A stretch of DNA of 64,000 nucleotides from Piliocolobus tephrosceles. Lineage: Eukaryota; Chordata; Mammalia; Primates; Cercopithecidae. The translations under genes were made by a program, and so were the position numbers. Location: positions 161,603,485 through 161,667,484 of the forward strand of contig NC_045439.1 of NCBI RefSeq assembly GCF_002776525.5. The letters run 5' to 3'. Shown here one piece after another: positions 36,836 through 47,706 of this stretch (its first letter is position 1; the number at the start of each line of letters is the position of its first letter). The notes below the pieces were generated by a model. The model was not told the DNA's origin and ran no database searches. It saw nothing but the letters and a program-made list of their open reading frames with translations.

Positions 36836-38003
36836 TTTGTTCATGTCCCTCAGGTACAATGAGGTTTGTCAGGCACTGAGGATTTTCATACCATCATCAG
36901 CTAAAGGTATAGTGCAGTTAGCCCTTCACATCTGCTCTGAACTGACAGCTCTGCTGGTCAGTGCAGTTCTGCATTCCCTGCCAGATGGTGGAAGGGAGAA
37001 GCTGCTATTACGAAGGGAGTTGTTAAAAACTTATCTTTCCTGTTATAACGAACAGAATTCGTGGTTGGAAAAAGAACTTACTTCAAATATTCAGTTTATA
37101 GATGGAGAAAATGAGCGCTATCAAATTTAAGTGACTTTCTCAAGGCCATATGGCTACTTTAGAGTCAAATTTATAACATTACTAGACTTGGCAGATACTT
37201 TCCTCAATTCTCTTCCATTCTTACCCTCAACCCCTTCCAGGAGGTGGAAATTTAGATCTGAGCCTTTGAGCACCTGCCTATCAGAGCTCGGAAGGATTTG
37301 TGGTTCTGAACTTAACAGCAGTGTTTTTATTCTTTTGAGAACAGGAATTCTCAAGGTCTTTTAGTAGTGTGTTTTACATGGATGTGCAAAAATGTCGAAT
37401 GTCACCGTCTGCCTCCTTCCATGTTACTTGTCGTATCTGACCCACAGCGAAATGACAATAACCTTATCTTGATCTTTGTCAACTCTTGCTGGCCTCCTTG
37501 AGATCACATATTTAAAGGGTGTTTGGGAAAGGAGTGAGGGCTTTGGAGTTCTGGGATTGATGGAAATAGGATTAGCTGTAAAGCCTATATTTGAGGGTCT
37601 GAGCCAAGTAAATTGGCCAAATAGGACCTTAACTGAGCTGGAATGGGACCTGCGATGGTGACTTTCCCGTCTCGGGGCTCCAGTACTAAGTTATGGAAAA
37701 CATTTTTGCAAGGACTCAGAGTGTTGGCAAAACTGCAATGTTGACCAAGTTTGCTTATCCCATGTGCTTTTTACCCAAATTCTTCCACTTACTCCCCATA
37801 ACAGTATTCTCCAAGTTAAAAAAAAAAAGCATTTGAAAACAAATCTTCACTGAGATGCTGTGGATAGGTTTAATGTAATCCTCAGAGACAGAGAATTTGT
37901 GTTTAACAAATTCTGGAAAGATTATTTGTCATGGTAATCATGATGATGATAAAAAACAGTACTAATCCCATTGAAGTATTTGTTCTCTAGGTCTGTCTCT
38001 CTC
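36836..38003. other. Intronic sequence with one MIR
   Basis: Mostly unique. No exon of the gene recognised. An A run at 37819-37829. Confidence 0.5.
37085..37200 (+). repeat. MIR fragment
   Basis: 'tttatagatggagaaaatgag' then 'aagtgactttctcaaggccata' matches the MIR core and 3' part ('acagatgaggaaactgag ... aacttgcccaaggtcac'). Confidence 0.7.
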
Positions 38004-38295
38004 TTTTTTTTTTGAGATGGAGTCTCGCTCTGTCACCCAGGCTGGAGTGAAGTGGTGCGATCTCGGCTCATTGCAAGCTCTGCCTCGCGGGTTCCCACCG
38101 TTCTCCTGCCTCAGCCTCCCATGTAGCTGGGACTACAGGCGCCCGCCACCACACCCGGCTAATTTTTTTGTATTTTTAGTAGAGACAGGGTTTCACCATG
38201 TTAGCCAGGATGGTCTCCATCTCCTCACCTTGTGATCTTCCCGCCTCAGCCTCCCAAAGTGCTGGGATTACAGGCGTGAGCCACTGCGCCTGGCC
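38004..38295 (-). mobile_element. AluS/Y, antisense
   Basis: T-run, 'gagatggagtctcgctctgtc', ending 'gtgagccactgcgcctggcc'. Full length. Confidence 0.96.
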
Positions 38296-38384
38296 TAGAG
38301 TCTCTTTAAGCCTCACTACCAAAATAGAAAACTCCAGGAGGTTGAGGGTGGAACCCTGGATTCTCTGCTTTGGTGAGGCTGCAG

Positions 38385-38515
38385 AATCCCAGTTAAGTCA
38401 CTCCTCACTCATAGTTTAACTTCCTTTCTGTAAAATGGGAACAAGAATGCTACTGCATACTGATTAAATGCAAAGTGCTGATCACAGAGACATGTAATAA
38501 ATCTTATCACCCGTT
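38385..38515 (-). repeat. MIR fragment
   Basis: 'ctttctgtaaaatgggaaca', 'gattaaatgcaaagtgctga' and 'catgtaataaatcttatc' read as the reverse complement of MIR. Confidence 0.75.
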
Positions 38516-39332
38516 GTCTGTGGACGTTAGCAGAGGGAGAGAAGGCAGAACTGAAAGGAAGGTTGGTGATGGGTGTAGGGGAGCCTCTACCTAATGCATC
38601 ATTGTGTTCAGTGGGACTCGTAGTTTAGGAAAAGGAAAGGGATGGATGAGCCCCGTTCCCCACCCTCATCCCCAAAAGTGGGAAAGATGGAAGGGAGGTT
38701 CCCAGCTATTGGGAGAGCCTTTTATGCCTTGGGGGCATGAGAGGTAATGCTATTTATTCATCTTCTGAAAATTCATGGGCTGATATTTAAATACTTCAGT
38801 CATATTTACTCTTTTCATGAAAAATTAGAAACTTAAGTGCCTCGGGTGACTTTTAAACATAAACATTATTTGAAAAGAAGCGAATGCAATATTTTGGCAT
38901 TCTATTCCACATTTAATTCCAGGGGCCTTAACAACCATAGCTAAAAATTTGCTGAGTGCCCGCTGCTTACTGCGTAACAGCCCGGCCCTCTACCCTCATC
39001 TTGAATTAGGTTCTGCTATCAGCCTGTCTTCCACCTAGGGGAACTGAGGCACAGAGACGTGAAGAAACTTTTCGAGATGGTAGAACTGGTGAGCAGCTGA
39101 GCCCCTCTGCAGCCAGGCTGCGCCCTCCATGGGTATGTCGCCTCACTTGACACGTCTGCTCAAAGTTCCTTAGTGTCTCCATGCCTCATCCCCACTGCTG
39201 GTCTGGGACAGCTCTTTAGGGATTCCCGTGCATGGACAGCTGTAAACACCTAGACTTCTTCCCCCTCCACCTTTTTGTCCCTGTCAACACCTATTGGTCC
39301 TGTAGCTTGTCTGTTGGAATCTCTGTTTCTGG
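38516..39332. other. Intronic sequence with one MIR
   Basis: Apart from the MIR at about 38950-39130 nothing was recognised. Confidence 0.5.
38950..39130 (+). repeat. MIR
   Basis: 'gctgagtgcccgctgcttac' at the 5' part, and 'ggggaactgaggcacagagac' with 'gagcagctgagcccctctgc' at the 3' part, match MIR well. Confidence 0.8.
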
Positions 39333-39634
39333 TTTTTTTTTTTTTTTTTTTGAGACGGAGTCTCGCTCTGTCGCCCAGGCTGGAGTGCAGTGGCACTATC
39401 TCGGCTCACTGCAAGCTCCGCCTCCCAGGTTCACGCCATTCTCCTGCCTCAGCCTTCCGAGTAGCTGGGACTACAGGCGCCCGCCACCACACCCAGCTAA
39501 TTTTTCTGTATTTTTAGTGGAGACGGGGTTTCACCGTGTTAGCCAGGATGGTCTCCATCTTCCTGACCTCGTGATCCGCCCGCCTCGGCCTCCCAAAGTG
39601 CTGGGATGACAGGCTTGAGCCACCGCGCCCGGCC
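39333..39634 (-). mobile_element. AluY, antisense
   Basis: 18-base T run, 'gagacggagtctcgctctgtc', ending 'gcttgagccaccgcgcccggcc'. CpG-rich and little diverged. It carries 'gctcaagcc' on the element strand but lacks the 'actagccgggc' change. Confidence 0.96.
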
Positions 39635-40470
39635 TGTTGTTTTCTGTCTCTCGCTTGTTTATGAATGAATGTTCATGGTTTCATTTGCTCTCGCAACGTC
39701 ACTCTACTTTTTCCTCTCCATGGAGGTAATGTAATTTTTGTTGTAACAGATGATTATTTTCAGGAACATCTCTGTCTCCGATGATCTTTTATTAGCCATT
39801 TGCTCGACTACTTGGGTCAGCTTGTAATCGTCATCATGTTTTAGGGGACATTTAAAAATTATTCTCTTTCAAAAGTAAGACAGTGCTAGATAATCAGTAA
39901 GGTGACTGTTGTTTATAATGGTCTATATTTCAAAATAACTGAAAAAGAATAATTCAAATGTTCCTAGCACAAAGAAAGGACGAATGTTTAAGCCAATGGA
40001 TATTCCAATTACGCTGATTTGATCTTTATAGACTGTGTAAATGTATTAAATTAACACGTGTATCCCAAAAATATGTTCGTCTGTTATGTATCAATAAAAA
40101 AAGAACATTAAAAGAGAAAAGAACGTATTTTTTCGTGTTGCAGTTGGCAAGCTCATGAGCATTTAACGTGTAAAGTTAAGTAATTATAACTTTACAACTG
40201 CAATTTTTACGAACGATAGTTGTGCAACATCTGGGGGTCACCTATTGTGCCAGATGCTGTGGAAGGGTGAGGGCGAATCACACAGACCTGCCTTCCAATG
40301 GCCAGCTTTCCTTGTTGAGGCTGCTAAAAGGCGCCCATGACCTAAAAATAGGGAGTGATCATATAATGTAGGGATTCAGAGAAAGGAAATACATCTTTTC
40401 TTCTCCACTCCTGTGTGTTAACTTAATTTCCCTAAAAGACCCCAGACACTTACTCAAAGTTTATGTGAGT
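39635..40470. other. Unique intronic sequence
   Basis: A/T-rich. Small inverted repeat GTAAAGTTA / TAACTTTAC near 40171-40195. No family recognised. Confidence 0.45.
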
Positions 40471-40780
40471 GGCTGAGCCCAGTGGCTCATGCCTGTAATC
40501 ACAGCACTTTGGGAGGCCCAAGTGGGAAGGCTGTTTGAATCTGGAAGTTCAAGACCAGCCTAGGCAACATAGCGAGACCCTGTTTCTATAAAAACATTAA
40601 AAAATTAGCCTGATATGTTGGTGTGTGCCTGTAGTCCTCATTACTTAGGAGGCTGAGATGGGAGGATTGCCTGAGCCCAGGAGGTCCAGGCTGCAGCGAG
40701 CCTTGATTGCACCACTGCACTCCAGTGTGGGCAACAGAGCAAGACCCTGCCTCAAAATAAATAATAAAATAAAATAAGTT
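40471..40780 (+). mobile_element. AluJ
   Basis: 'ggctgagcccagtggctcat' start, 'ggctgcagcgagccttgatt' right arm, ending in (AAATAA)n tail. High divergence. Confidence 0.94.
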
Positions 40781-42180
40781 AAAATTCTGCATGAGAACTA
40801 TCTTTTGTAAGAGGTAGTAATCAAATGACTCAACTCAGAAAGAACTAAGTGACTGTGACTACTGGTCCTTGTGGCCCTGGACGCCTGCCACCTCCATGCT
40901 CTGGGTTCTGTGTCAATCCATAGACTCATTCCTTCTGTGATGCCTTCCTGCTATGCCACCTTCCCCTGGTAGATGACTGCAGAACCATACCTTGTGAACC
41001 CATGCTGAGCCAAGCACAACTCCTCTGTCTTTTTTTCTACCCTTTTCTTTTCCTCTCCTTGATTTTTCTAAAGTAAATTATGCTGTCATAAGTCTGGTTT
41101 TAGAGAGAAGCTTCTTGGAATTTTGAGAAGCCAGCTCAATACGACTTGCCGTTTCACGCTGGAAAAGTTAGGAGAACATCTAGAATCAGATCAGCCAGGC
41201 TTCCTCTCTACTTGTTATGAACCACGCCAGGAATTAACCCCATTTTAGAAGGACACAACTTACTTATTGACCCACCTGACTTATTAAATAACATCTGTGC
41301 CAACCTCAGGAGGCCCAGGGCCAAATAAGGAACCATCAAAGTTAGCAAAATGAGACATTTATTACCATATGAAGACCATCAGGAGAGGGGCTGAGGTGAG
41401 TTTAGCAGGAATCTTGTACTATATCAAATGTGATTTTTAGATGTCAAGTCCCAAAGGATTTGATGTCGGGAACTTTCTTCAAATAAAATACAATTTATTC
41501 CCTTTTGACCATGACAGGATTCCTTTAACTTCCGCAATAAGCAAGGCAAAGCATCTGCTCACCCCTGGTTTTTGGCACGTGCCTCTAGGTCCGTCCACAG
41601 ACCCACCCGACCCTGCATTCCTTCCCCAGCAAGGCCGCTGCCAGGTCCCCCTGCCTGCTGGGGCTGTCCCCTCAGCTCATCATGATAGTTCAGAGAGTCC
41701 TGCATAAGCTCTCCTCTCTAGCTTCTTCCAGGATGCAGACGACCGTGGAGAGTGGAGAAAAACAACCAAGCCTAGGTCTCCTTTGGTTTTGTAACAGAGG
41801 GAAAGAGAAAAGGCAGCCCATGTACTCCCGTTAGGACCACCTCAGTCCATCAGTGGAGCAAATGTGGCTGATGCTTGTCGAGGCTTAGCCAGGTTATCTT
41901 TGCACGGTTCACGTATGCTGCACAACTTATGAGTTTATGATTCTTCTCAGACATACTAATTCTCAATTCTTAGGAAATAATAGCAACCAAATAAGGAAGG
42001 TAGAATTCAAAGGAAGAATCCATTTTAACCCGAATGTATGGGACTCAGTTCCATCATCCTTATTTTATTCTTCAAAAAAATAGAACCTGCTTTCTTTCAT
42101 TTAGAAAATTGCTCCCCACCACCCCATTCCTGGCTTTCCTACCTTCGTATCCCCATCCTCCTCTTGGCTACTTAGGGTTT
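40781..42180. other. Unique intronic sequence
   Basis: No repeat or exon recognised. A weak L2-like motif near 40930-40960 was not called. Confidence 0.45.
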
Positions 42181-43510
42181 ATTATATTGTAGTAAAATAT
42201 ACATGACACAAAATTTACCATCTTAACCATTGTTAAATGTACAGTTGAGTGGCAGTAGGTCCATTCACATCGCTGTGTAGCCACCACCGCCATCCGTCTC
42301 CAGAATTCTTCTCATCTTGCAGACCTGAAACTGTACCCATTAAACAGCTCCCATTTCCCCTTCTCTAGTCACTGGAAACCAACATTGTACTTTCTGTCTC
42401 TTTGAATTTGACTACTGTAGGAGGCTTATATAAGTGGAATCATAGTATTTGCTCTTTTGTGACTATCTTATTTCACTTAGCATAATGTCCTCAAGGTTTA
42501 TCCATGTTGTGGCACGTATCACAATATCCTTCCTCTTTAAGGCAAAATAATATTCCATTGTCTATGTATACGACATTTTTAAAATTCGTTCATTTGTTGA
42601 TAAGCACTTGAGTTGTTTCTACCTTTTGGCTATTGTGAATAAAAATATTAGCATAGCTGTTCAATCTGTTTAAACCCCTCCTTTTAATTCATTTAATTTA
42701 CACCCAGACGTGGAACTACCGGATCATACGGTAATTCTGTTTTTAGCTTTTTGAGGAATCACTCTACTATTTTCCACAGTGGGTATATCATTTTTCTTCC
42801 CACAAACAGTGCACGAGGATTATAATGTCTTCATATCCTGGCTGGCACTTGTTATTTTCTGTTGTTGTTGTTTGTTCGTTTGTTTGTTTTTGTTTGTAAT
42901 AGTAGCCATCCGAATGGGTGTGAGGTGTTATTTTGCGGTTTTGATTTTTCATTTCCCTAATAACTGATGACGTTTTCATGTGCTTATTATCCGTTTCTAT
43001 ATTTTCTTGGGCGAAATGTCTGTTTAAGTTTTTTGACCGTTTAAATCAGGTTCGTTCGTTGTTGTTGTTGAGTTGTAGGAGTTATTTATGTATTCTGGAT
43101 ATTAACCACTTAGCAGAGATACCATTTGCAAATATTTTCTCCCACTTAATGGGTTGCCTTTTTACTCTGTTGTGCCCTCTATGCACAGAAGTTTTAAATT
43201 TTGTTACAGTCAAGTTCATTTGTTTTTCTTTTGTTGCCTGATCTTCTGGTGTTATATGCAAGAGATTGTTGTTAAATCCAATGTCAAGCTTTCCCCCAAG
43301 CTTTCTTCTGATAGTTTTGTAGTTTTAGGCCTTACAGTTAGGTCTCAAATCCATTTTGAGTTAATTTTTGTGTATGGCGTAAGGTAAGGGTCCAGCTTCA
43401 TTCTTTTGCCTGTGGATATCCAGTTTTCCCAGTACTGTTGGTTGAAAAGACTGTCCATTCCCCCATTGAACGGTCTTGGCAACTTTGTGGAAGATCATTT
43501 GTCAGGGCTT
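42181..43510 (-). mobile_element. L1M 3' region and ORF2 end, antisense
   Basis: 'aaatttaccatcttaaccatt', 'cagaattcttctcatcttgc', 'taagtggaatcatagtattt' and 'ggatcatacggtaattctg' match old L1M sequences read backwards. Includes a TTG/TTTG-rich stretch at 42859-42898. Confidence 0.88.
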
Positions 43511-43633
43511 AGTCTTGAGTCTTTGAGTTATAAACCTTGAGCTGCCTGAGGCCAGTCTCCTTTCTGGCTTCTACTGTCAGAGCCACTATTCTAGTGCTTC
43601 ATTTACGTTAGCATGACTCTGCTTAAAAGAGCA

Positions 43634-43925
43634 TCTGCGGGCACAGTGGCCCACACCTGTATTCCCAGCACTTTGGGAGGCCGAGGTGGGCAGGTCACTT
43701 GAGGTCAGGAGTTCGAGACCAACTTGGCTAATGTGGTGAAACCTTATCTCTACTAAAAACACAAAATTAGCTGGGTGTGGTGGCAGGCGCCTGTAATCCC
43801 AGCTCCTTGGAAGACTGAGTCAGGAGAATCGCTTGAACCTGGGAGGCAGGGTTGCGGTGAGCTGAGATTGCGCCATTGCACTCCACCGTGGGAGACAAAG
43901 CAAGACCCTGTCTCAAAGAAAGAAG
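43634..43925 (+). mobile_element. AluS
   Basis: 'ctgcgggcacagtggcccac' start, 'gggttgcggtgagctgagat' right arm, short 'caaagaaag' tail. Full length. Confidence 0.95.
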
Positions 43926-43965
43926 CTTCTACTAAAAGCTCTTCATTTTCCTTGGCATTTTGCGA

Positions 43966-43992
43966 GTGTGTGTGTGTGTGTGTGTGTGTGTA
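43966..43992. repeat. (TG)n microsatellite
   Basis: About 13 TG units between 'gcga' and 'tacacatattgc'. Close to the exon (1.65 kb upstream). Confidence 0.95.
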
Positions 43993-45642
43993 CACATATT
44001 GCAAACTCTTACCTCTTACACCCTTCGTTGCACTGTTGCACTTGCTACATTTGCTGCTTCTCATTGCAAGCAGTTAAGGCCTTATGTTTGTTGGTTCTTT
44101 TAATTTAATGATATAAAAAGCTCTGGAAGCCCAAAGTCTAATAAGTTGTATGAAACAACCAGAAAACTCTCTTGCTGAAAGTAGGTCCATAACCAACTGA
44201 CTTAACACCCTTTGGTATCGCATAATCAAAGGTTCTGCGGTGTTTGGAGATGGAACACTTGTTGAATCCAATAATTTGAAGAAAGATGCTACCTCATTTC
44301 CATTAGTAGTTAGCAAAGCTTACTCTAAAATGAAGAATACTCCTTTTATGAAACTTAAGCACTGTATATTTAGTGCATGGAATGGAATGTGTTGGGGCGT
44401 TTTCCAAAATGCCAACCGCTCTTGCAGCTCACATGACTTGGCTGTACTGACAGACGTTGTAGGAGTTGGTTCAAATTCATTATCATTGCTTTCATTACGT
44501 GACGGTCTGGGGATCACTGCCCAGGGCACAGACCAGTGGATGTGCAATTTTACAAGAGACTGAGAGCTCAGAGCTGCCATTCATTGTTTCAAAAGTAGAG
44601 TGTGGAATTCCATTTGTGAATGTTGAGTTCTTCAGCACAATTGAAGGAAACACATTGACATAATTGCATAGACGACACTCTTGTTTCTATAGAAACCGTC
44701 TGTTTCATGGGGAAGGGTTCAGGAGTCTTGTTCATATTCCTCCTGGGCAGAAATTTTCTGGAATTGGCTCTGCCCCATCCTTTGTCAGTCACTGAGTGCA
44801 GAGTGAAGGGAATGTCCTCCTTTTGGAGGACACCAGCCTCCGACTCAGAGGTCCGTGGGCTCAGCTGTCTCATGATCAGGCTTGCTCAGTTCTTTTGCTG
44901 CCATCAAAACAGAAACTGGTTTCCCTTCAAGCCAAATGAGCCAGGGCAGCCTCTGACATACGGCATTAGAGAGATCAACCTGTGACTATATAAATGTTAG
45001 GCCTTCATAGTTGAAACAGTAATTGTTTGACTTACTAACATTCCATTGTGTTTTGAGTTGGATTTAAACTCTGTGATGTCTGTGCGTATGTGTATCTTTA
45101 AGTCATGTTGATAACAATAAATAATATTTCTCATTTTTCATTGGTGTATAGACTCACCAGAACGTTGCCTTGAGTTGCTTTGCTTTGGAAGGATAGCTAG
45201 ACAGCTGTGTGGTGGACGCGTAACCCAACAACGTTACCGACATTGCTCCTGTCTTGTGTTGAGCTTTATAGCAAAACTTTGACATTAAATTACTCATGCA
45301 GTAGCTCACCGTGTATCTCCTATCTTTGCCATAAAAATCAGCTTAAGTAATGTTACTATATAGCTTTATAGTCTTCTATGACTGGCAACTTGCAATGTAT
45401 AAATATTCTATTTTCCTGGAACTGCAAAGATACAAGAAAGAATCTCTCGTCCTTGGAGACTTTTGAAAAGAAAGGCAGGCAGGGCTTGAATTATAATTAC
45501 AAGAAAAGTCCCAAAGAAAGCCCTGCCCATGTGTGTTTCCAACATGTCCTTGTGTTGCTACGTATGAGACTTTGGGACTTGAATATGCTCTCCTGTCTTT
45601 CTCCGGCACGAAGTATTAACATCCATGTATTTTTCTCCACAG
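43993..45642. other. GABRG3: Unique intron sequence immediately upstream of the exon
   Basis: No interspersed repeat recognised over about 1.6 kb, the longest repeat-free run next to the exon. It could hold splicing enhancers, but no specific element can be named. Confidence 0.5.
45614..45642 (+). promoter_or_regulatory. GABRG3: 3' splice site and branch point of the GABRG3 exon
   Basis: The acceptor is a T/C-rich run ending in CCACAG, with AG at 45641-45642. A TATTAAC heptamer at 45614-45620 fits the branch-point consensus, with the branch A at about 45619, 24 bases before the exon. Branch point use is inferred. Confidence 0.8.
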
Positions 45643-45710
45643 TAAAACCGACCGTAATTGACGTTGACATTTATGTTAACAGCATTGGCCCTGTGTCATC
45701 AATAAACATG
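45643..45710 (+). CDS. GABRG3: GABRG3 coding exon (exon 3), start of ligand-binding domain
   Basis: A 68-bp exon of the GABA-A receptor gamma-3 subunit, part of a pentameric GABA-gated chloride channel in neuronal membranes. The first two bases (TA) complete an Ile codon begun in the upstream exon. They are followed by 22 codons: KPTVIDVDIYVN then SIGPVSSINM. From memory this matches gamma-3. Gamma-1 and gamma-2 differ at the ID-V-D-I and V-S-S positions (ET-D-V/D-P and HT-D-M/N-A). It covers roughly precursor residues 68-90, the first beta strand region of the extracellular domain. The Cys-loop and membrane segments lie in later exons outside the window. The exon enters in phase 1 and leaves in phase 0, so skipping it would shift the frame. 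Upstream is a pyrimidine tract and CAG; downstream is GTAAGA. The length equals that usual for this exon in the receptor family. Exon numbering is recalled, not computed. Confidence 0.95.
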
Positions 45711-45716
45711 GTAAGA
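45711..45716 (+). promoter_or_regulatory. GABRG3: 5' splice site of the GABRG3 exon
   Basis: ATG|GTAAGA closely matches the mammalian donor consensus. It lies directly after the last in-frame codon of the exon. Confidence 0.9.
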
Positions 45717-47413
45717 AGCTCCTTTATTTTCTGATCTAACGGCTGTTGCACCTCTTCTTGTTACATTCTCATTGTGGATTTCTGTTTGAGATTTATCATG
45801 CAGGTTTAAAATTCACACTGACTTCTTAAATCTGTAGCACTTATTGGAATATTGAAAGTGGTAAAAAAAAAAAAAATGAAGAAATAGAGCTTGTGACAGT
45901 AGTACCTTTCCACTTTTAGTTTCTTCTTTCATGATCCAAGAGACCTGTCTTGTATAGTGTTTCTTAGGAAAGGATTCTAGATCACTCAGATTTTACTTTC
46001 GTCTTCAGTTTGGACTTTGAGAGTAAATAAACTGCCTCTGCTTTTTAGTATGGGATCAAATATGTGCTTTCCCCGAGTAGGCTATTCCCACAGGCTTGTA
46101 AGCAAATTAAGCTCAAGAACTATTGGATGTGAAAGAAGTCCTTCCCTGTGCGAAAGTACCTGGCCATGAAGCAAGTGTGGGGATACTGGAATACATTAGG
46201 GTGAGAGCCTTCCCTGGTGGGCTGAAGGCCACAGTCCACCTGCCAGCAAAGGGTTACTAGGAGTCCCTAGGATCCCCGAGCAGGCCTGGCAATTGCAGCC
46301 CAAAGCGTTGTCAGGAACTGCCGCCTGCAGAGGTCCTGCCTGTGCTCCCTGGTGCACATTTGCTCCTGATCCGGGGAGACATATGAGGCCGAGGGAGGGG
46401 AATTGCCAAAATGCTGACTTAAATGTCTTCTTTTCATTGCAGTGTTCTGTGGATGGAAATAACCCCTCCAAAATTAGTAGCAAAATCATTTCTTTTCATT
46501 GCCAGATTTTAAAAGTGTTCTTTTCTCTGGTGATATAAGGGTTCCATGCAGGGGTAAAGTTATATTTATGGGTGATTCACTTAAAAAATCTCCATATCAT
46601 CCCTAAACTGGAGCAAAGAAGTGGAATGAATAAAGGAGAATTATTTCACACAACCTATGTGCTGCAGATGGCTGTATATTAAAATCAAGTTGTGGATGTA
46701 ATATTGCCTTTTCCTGATACACCATTATTCAGTTGACTGCATAGAGTAACCCTTTCTTATGTATGTTTCTTGTGCTGGAGTTTTATTTTCTTGCATTTGT
46801 TCCACAGCCGTTTATTCAACACCTTTATGTCTAACATGTATCTATGTTTAACACTCAAAGAAGAAGTGCCTTCCTGGATATATGGTTACAGAATTATTTC
46901 AGGAATAGTCAATTGCATTTGCACATAAAGGGATTTTCATGCAGGTCTTTAGCTTTAGAATTTACTTTGTGCCTTGTGTTAGGCTTTGTTATTAGAATCG
47001 ATGGGAATTTTCATGTGGAAATCACAGGCTGCGGAGAAGGAGGCCTATTGAATGACAGGTTCCTTCAGGGTGATATGGCCTGCTGCAGGAGTGGAAGGGA
47101 CTTCTCCAGTGAGGTCCTCTTCATCTGAAACTTGATGGATAGGCGAGTTTGCCAGGTGGGATAGAGTTTGAAGGTCCTTGGTGACACAGGAGGACAGACT
47201 GCGTCACACAGCTGGGGAAGAGGGAGTGATGTGTGGAGAGATCCCTGGAGGGGCACACAGAGGGAGCCGTGACCGAGGCCCTGAAGCTGCAGTTGATAAT
47301 CGGACCTTAGCCTTCTCTCCGTCCAAAACAGATCCCTGCATTTGGAAACCATGAAAACCTTTTCCCATCAGAGATCTGAGCAGGTCATATTTCATGAGAT
47401 TGGTTCAAATCCA
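45717..47413. other. GABRG3: Unique intron sequence immediately downstream of the exon
   Basis: No repeat recognised except a 13-base A run near 45864. Frames in both strands around 46.2-47.4 kb are short and lack motifs. Confidence 0.5.
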
Positions 47414-47706
47414 GCCCGGGTGCGTTGGCTCACGCCTGTAATCCCAGCACTTTGGGAGGCTGAGACAGGTGGATCATGAGGTCAGGAGTTCGAGACCAGC
47501 CTGGCCAACATGGTGAAACCCCGTCTCTACTAAAAATACAAAAAATTAGCTGGGCGTGGTGGCGGGCAACTGTAGTCCCAGCTACTCAGGAGGCTGAGGC
47601 AGAAGAATCACTTGAACCCAGGAGGCGGAGGTTGCAGTGAGCCAAGATCGAGCCACTGCACTCCAGCCTGGGTGACAGAGCTAGATTCCATCTTAAAAAA
47701 AAAAAA
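47414..47706 (+). mobile_element. AluS
   Basis: 'gcccgggtgcgttggctcac' start, 'ggaggcggaggttgcagtgag' right arm, 12-base A tail. Full length. Confidence 0.96.

Larger units (their letters stand above)
1..45642 (+). other. GABRG3: GABRG3 intron 2 (3' part)
   Basis: Everything upstream of the exon is intronic by inference. Preceding-exon residues (the stretch ending LRPDIG as I recall it) do not appear in any frame here, so the intron is longer than 45.6 kb. Large early introns are known for this gene. The content is described entry by entry: mostly antisense L1, Alus and unique sequence. Confidence 0.75.

Noticed and set aside
36621..37130. 169-codon open frame
   Set aside because: Runs across the antisense L1M 5' UTR into unique sequence and a MIR. 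No domain.
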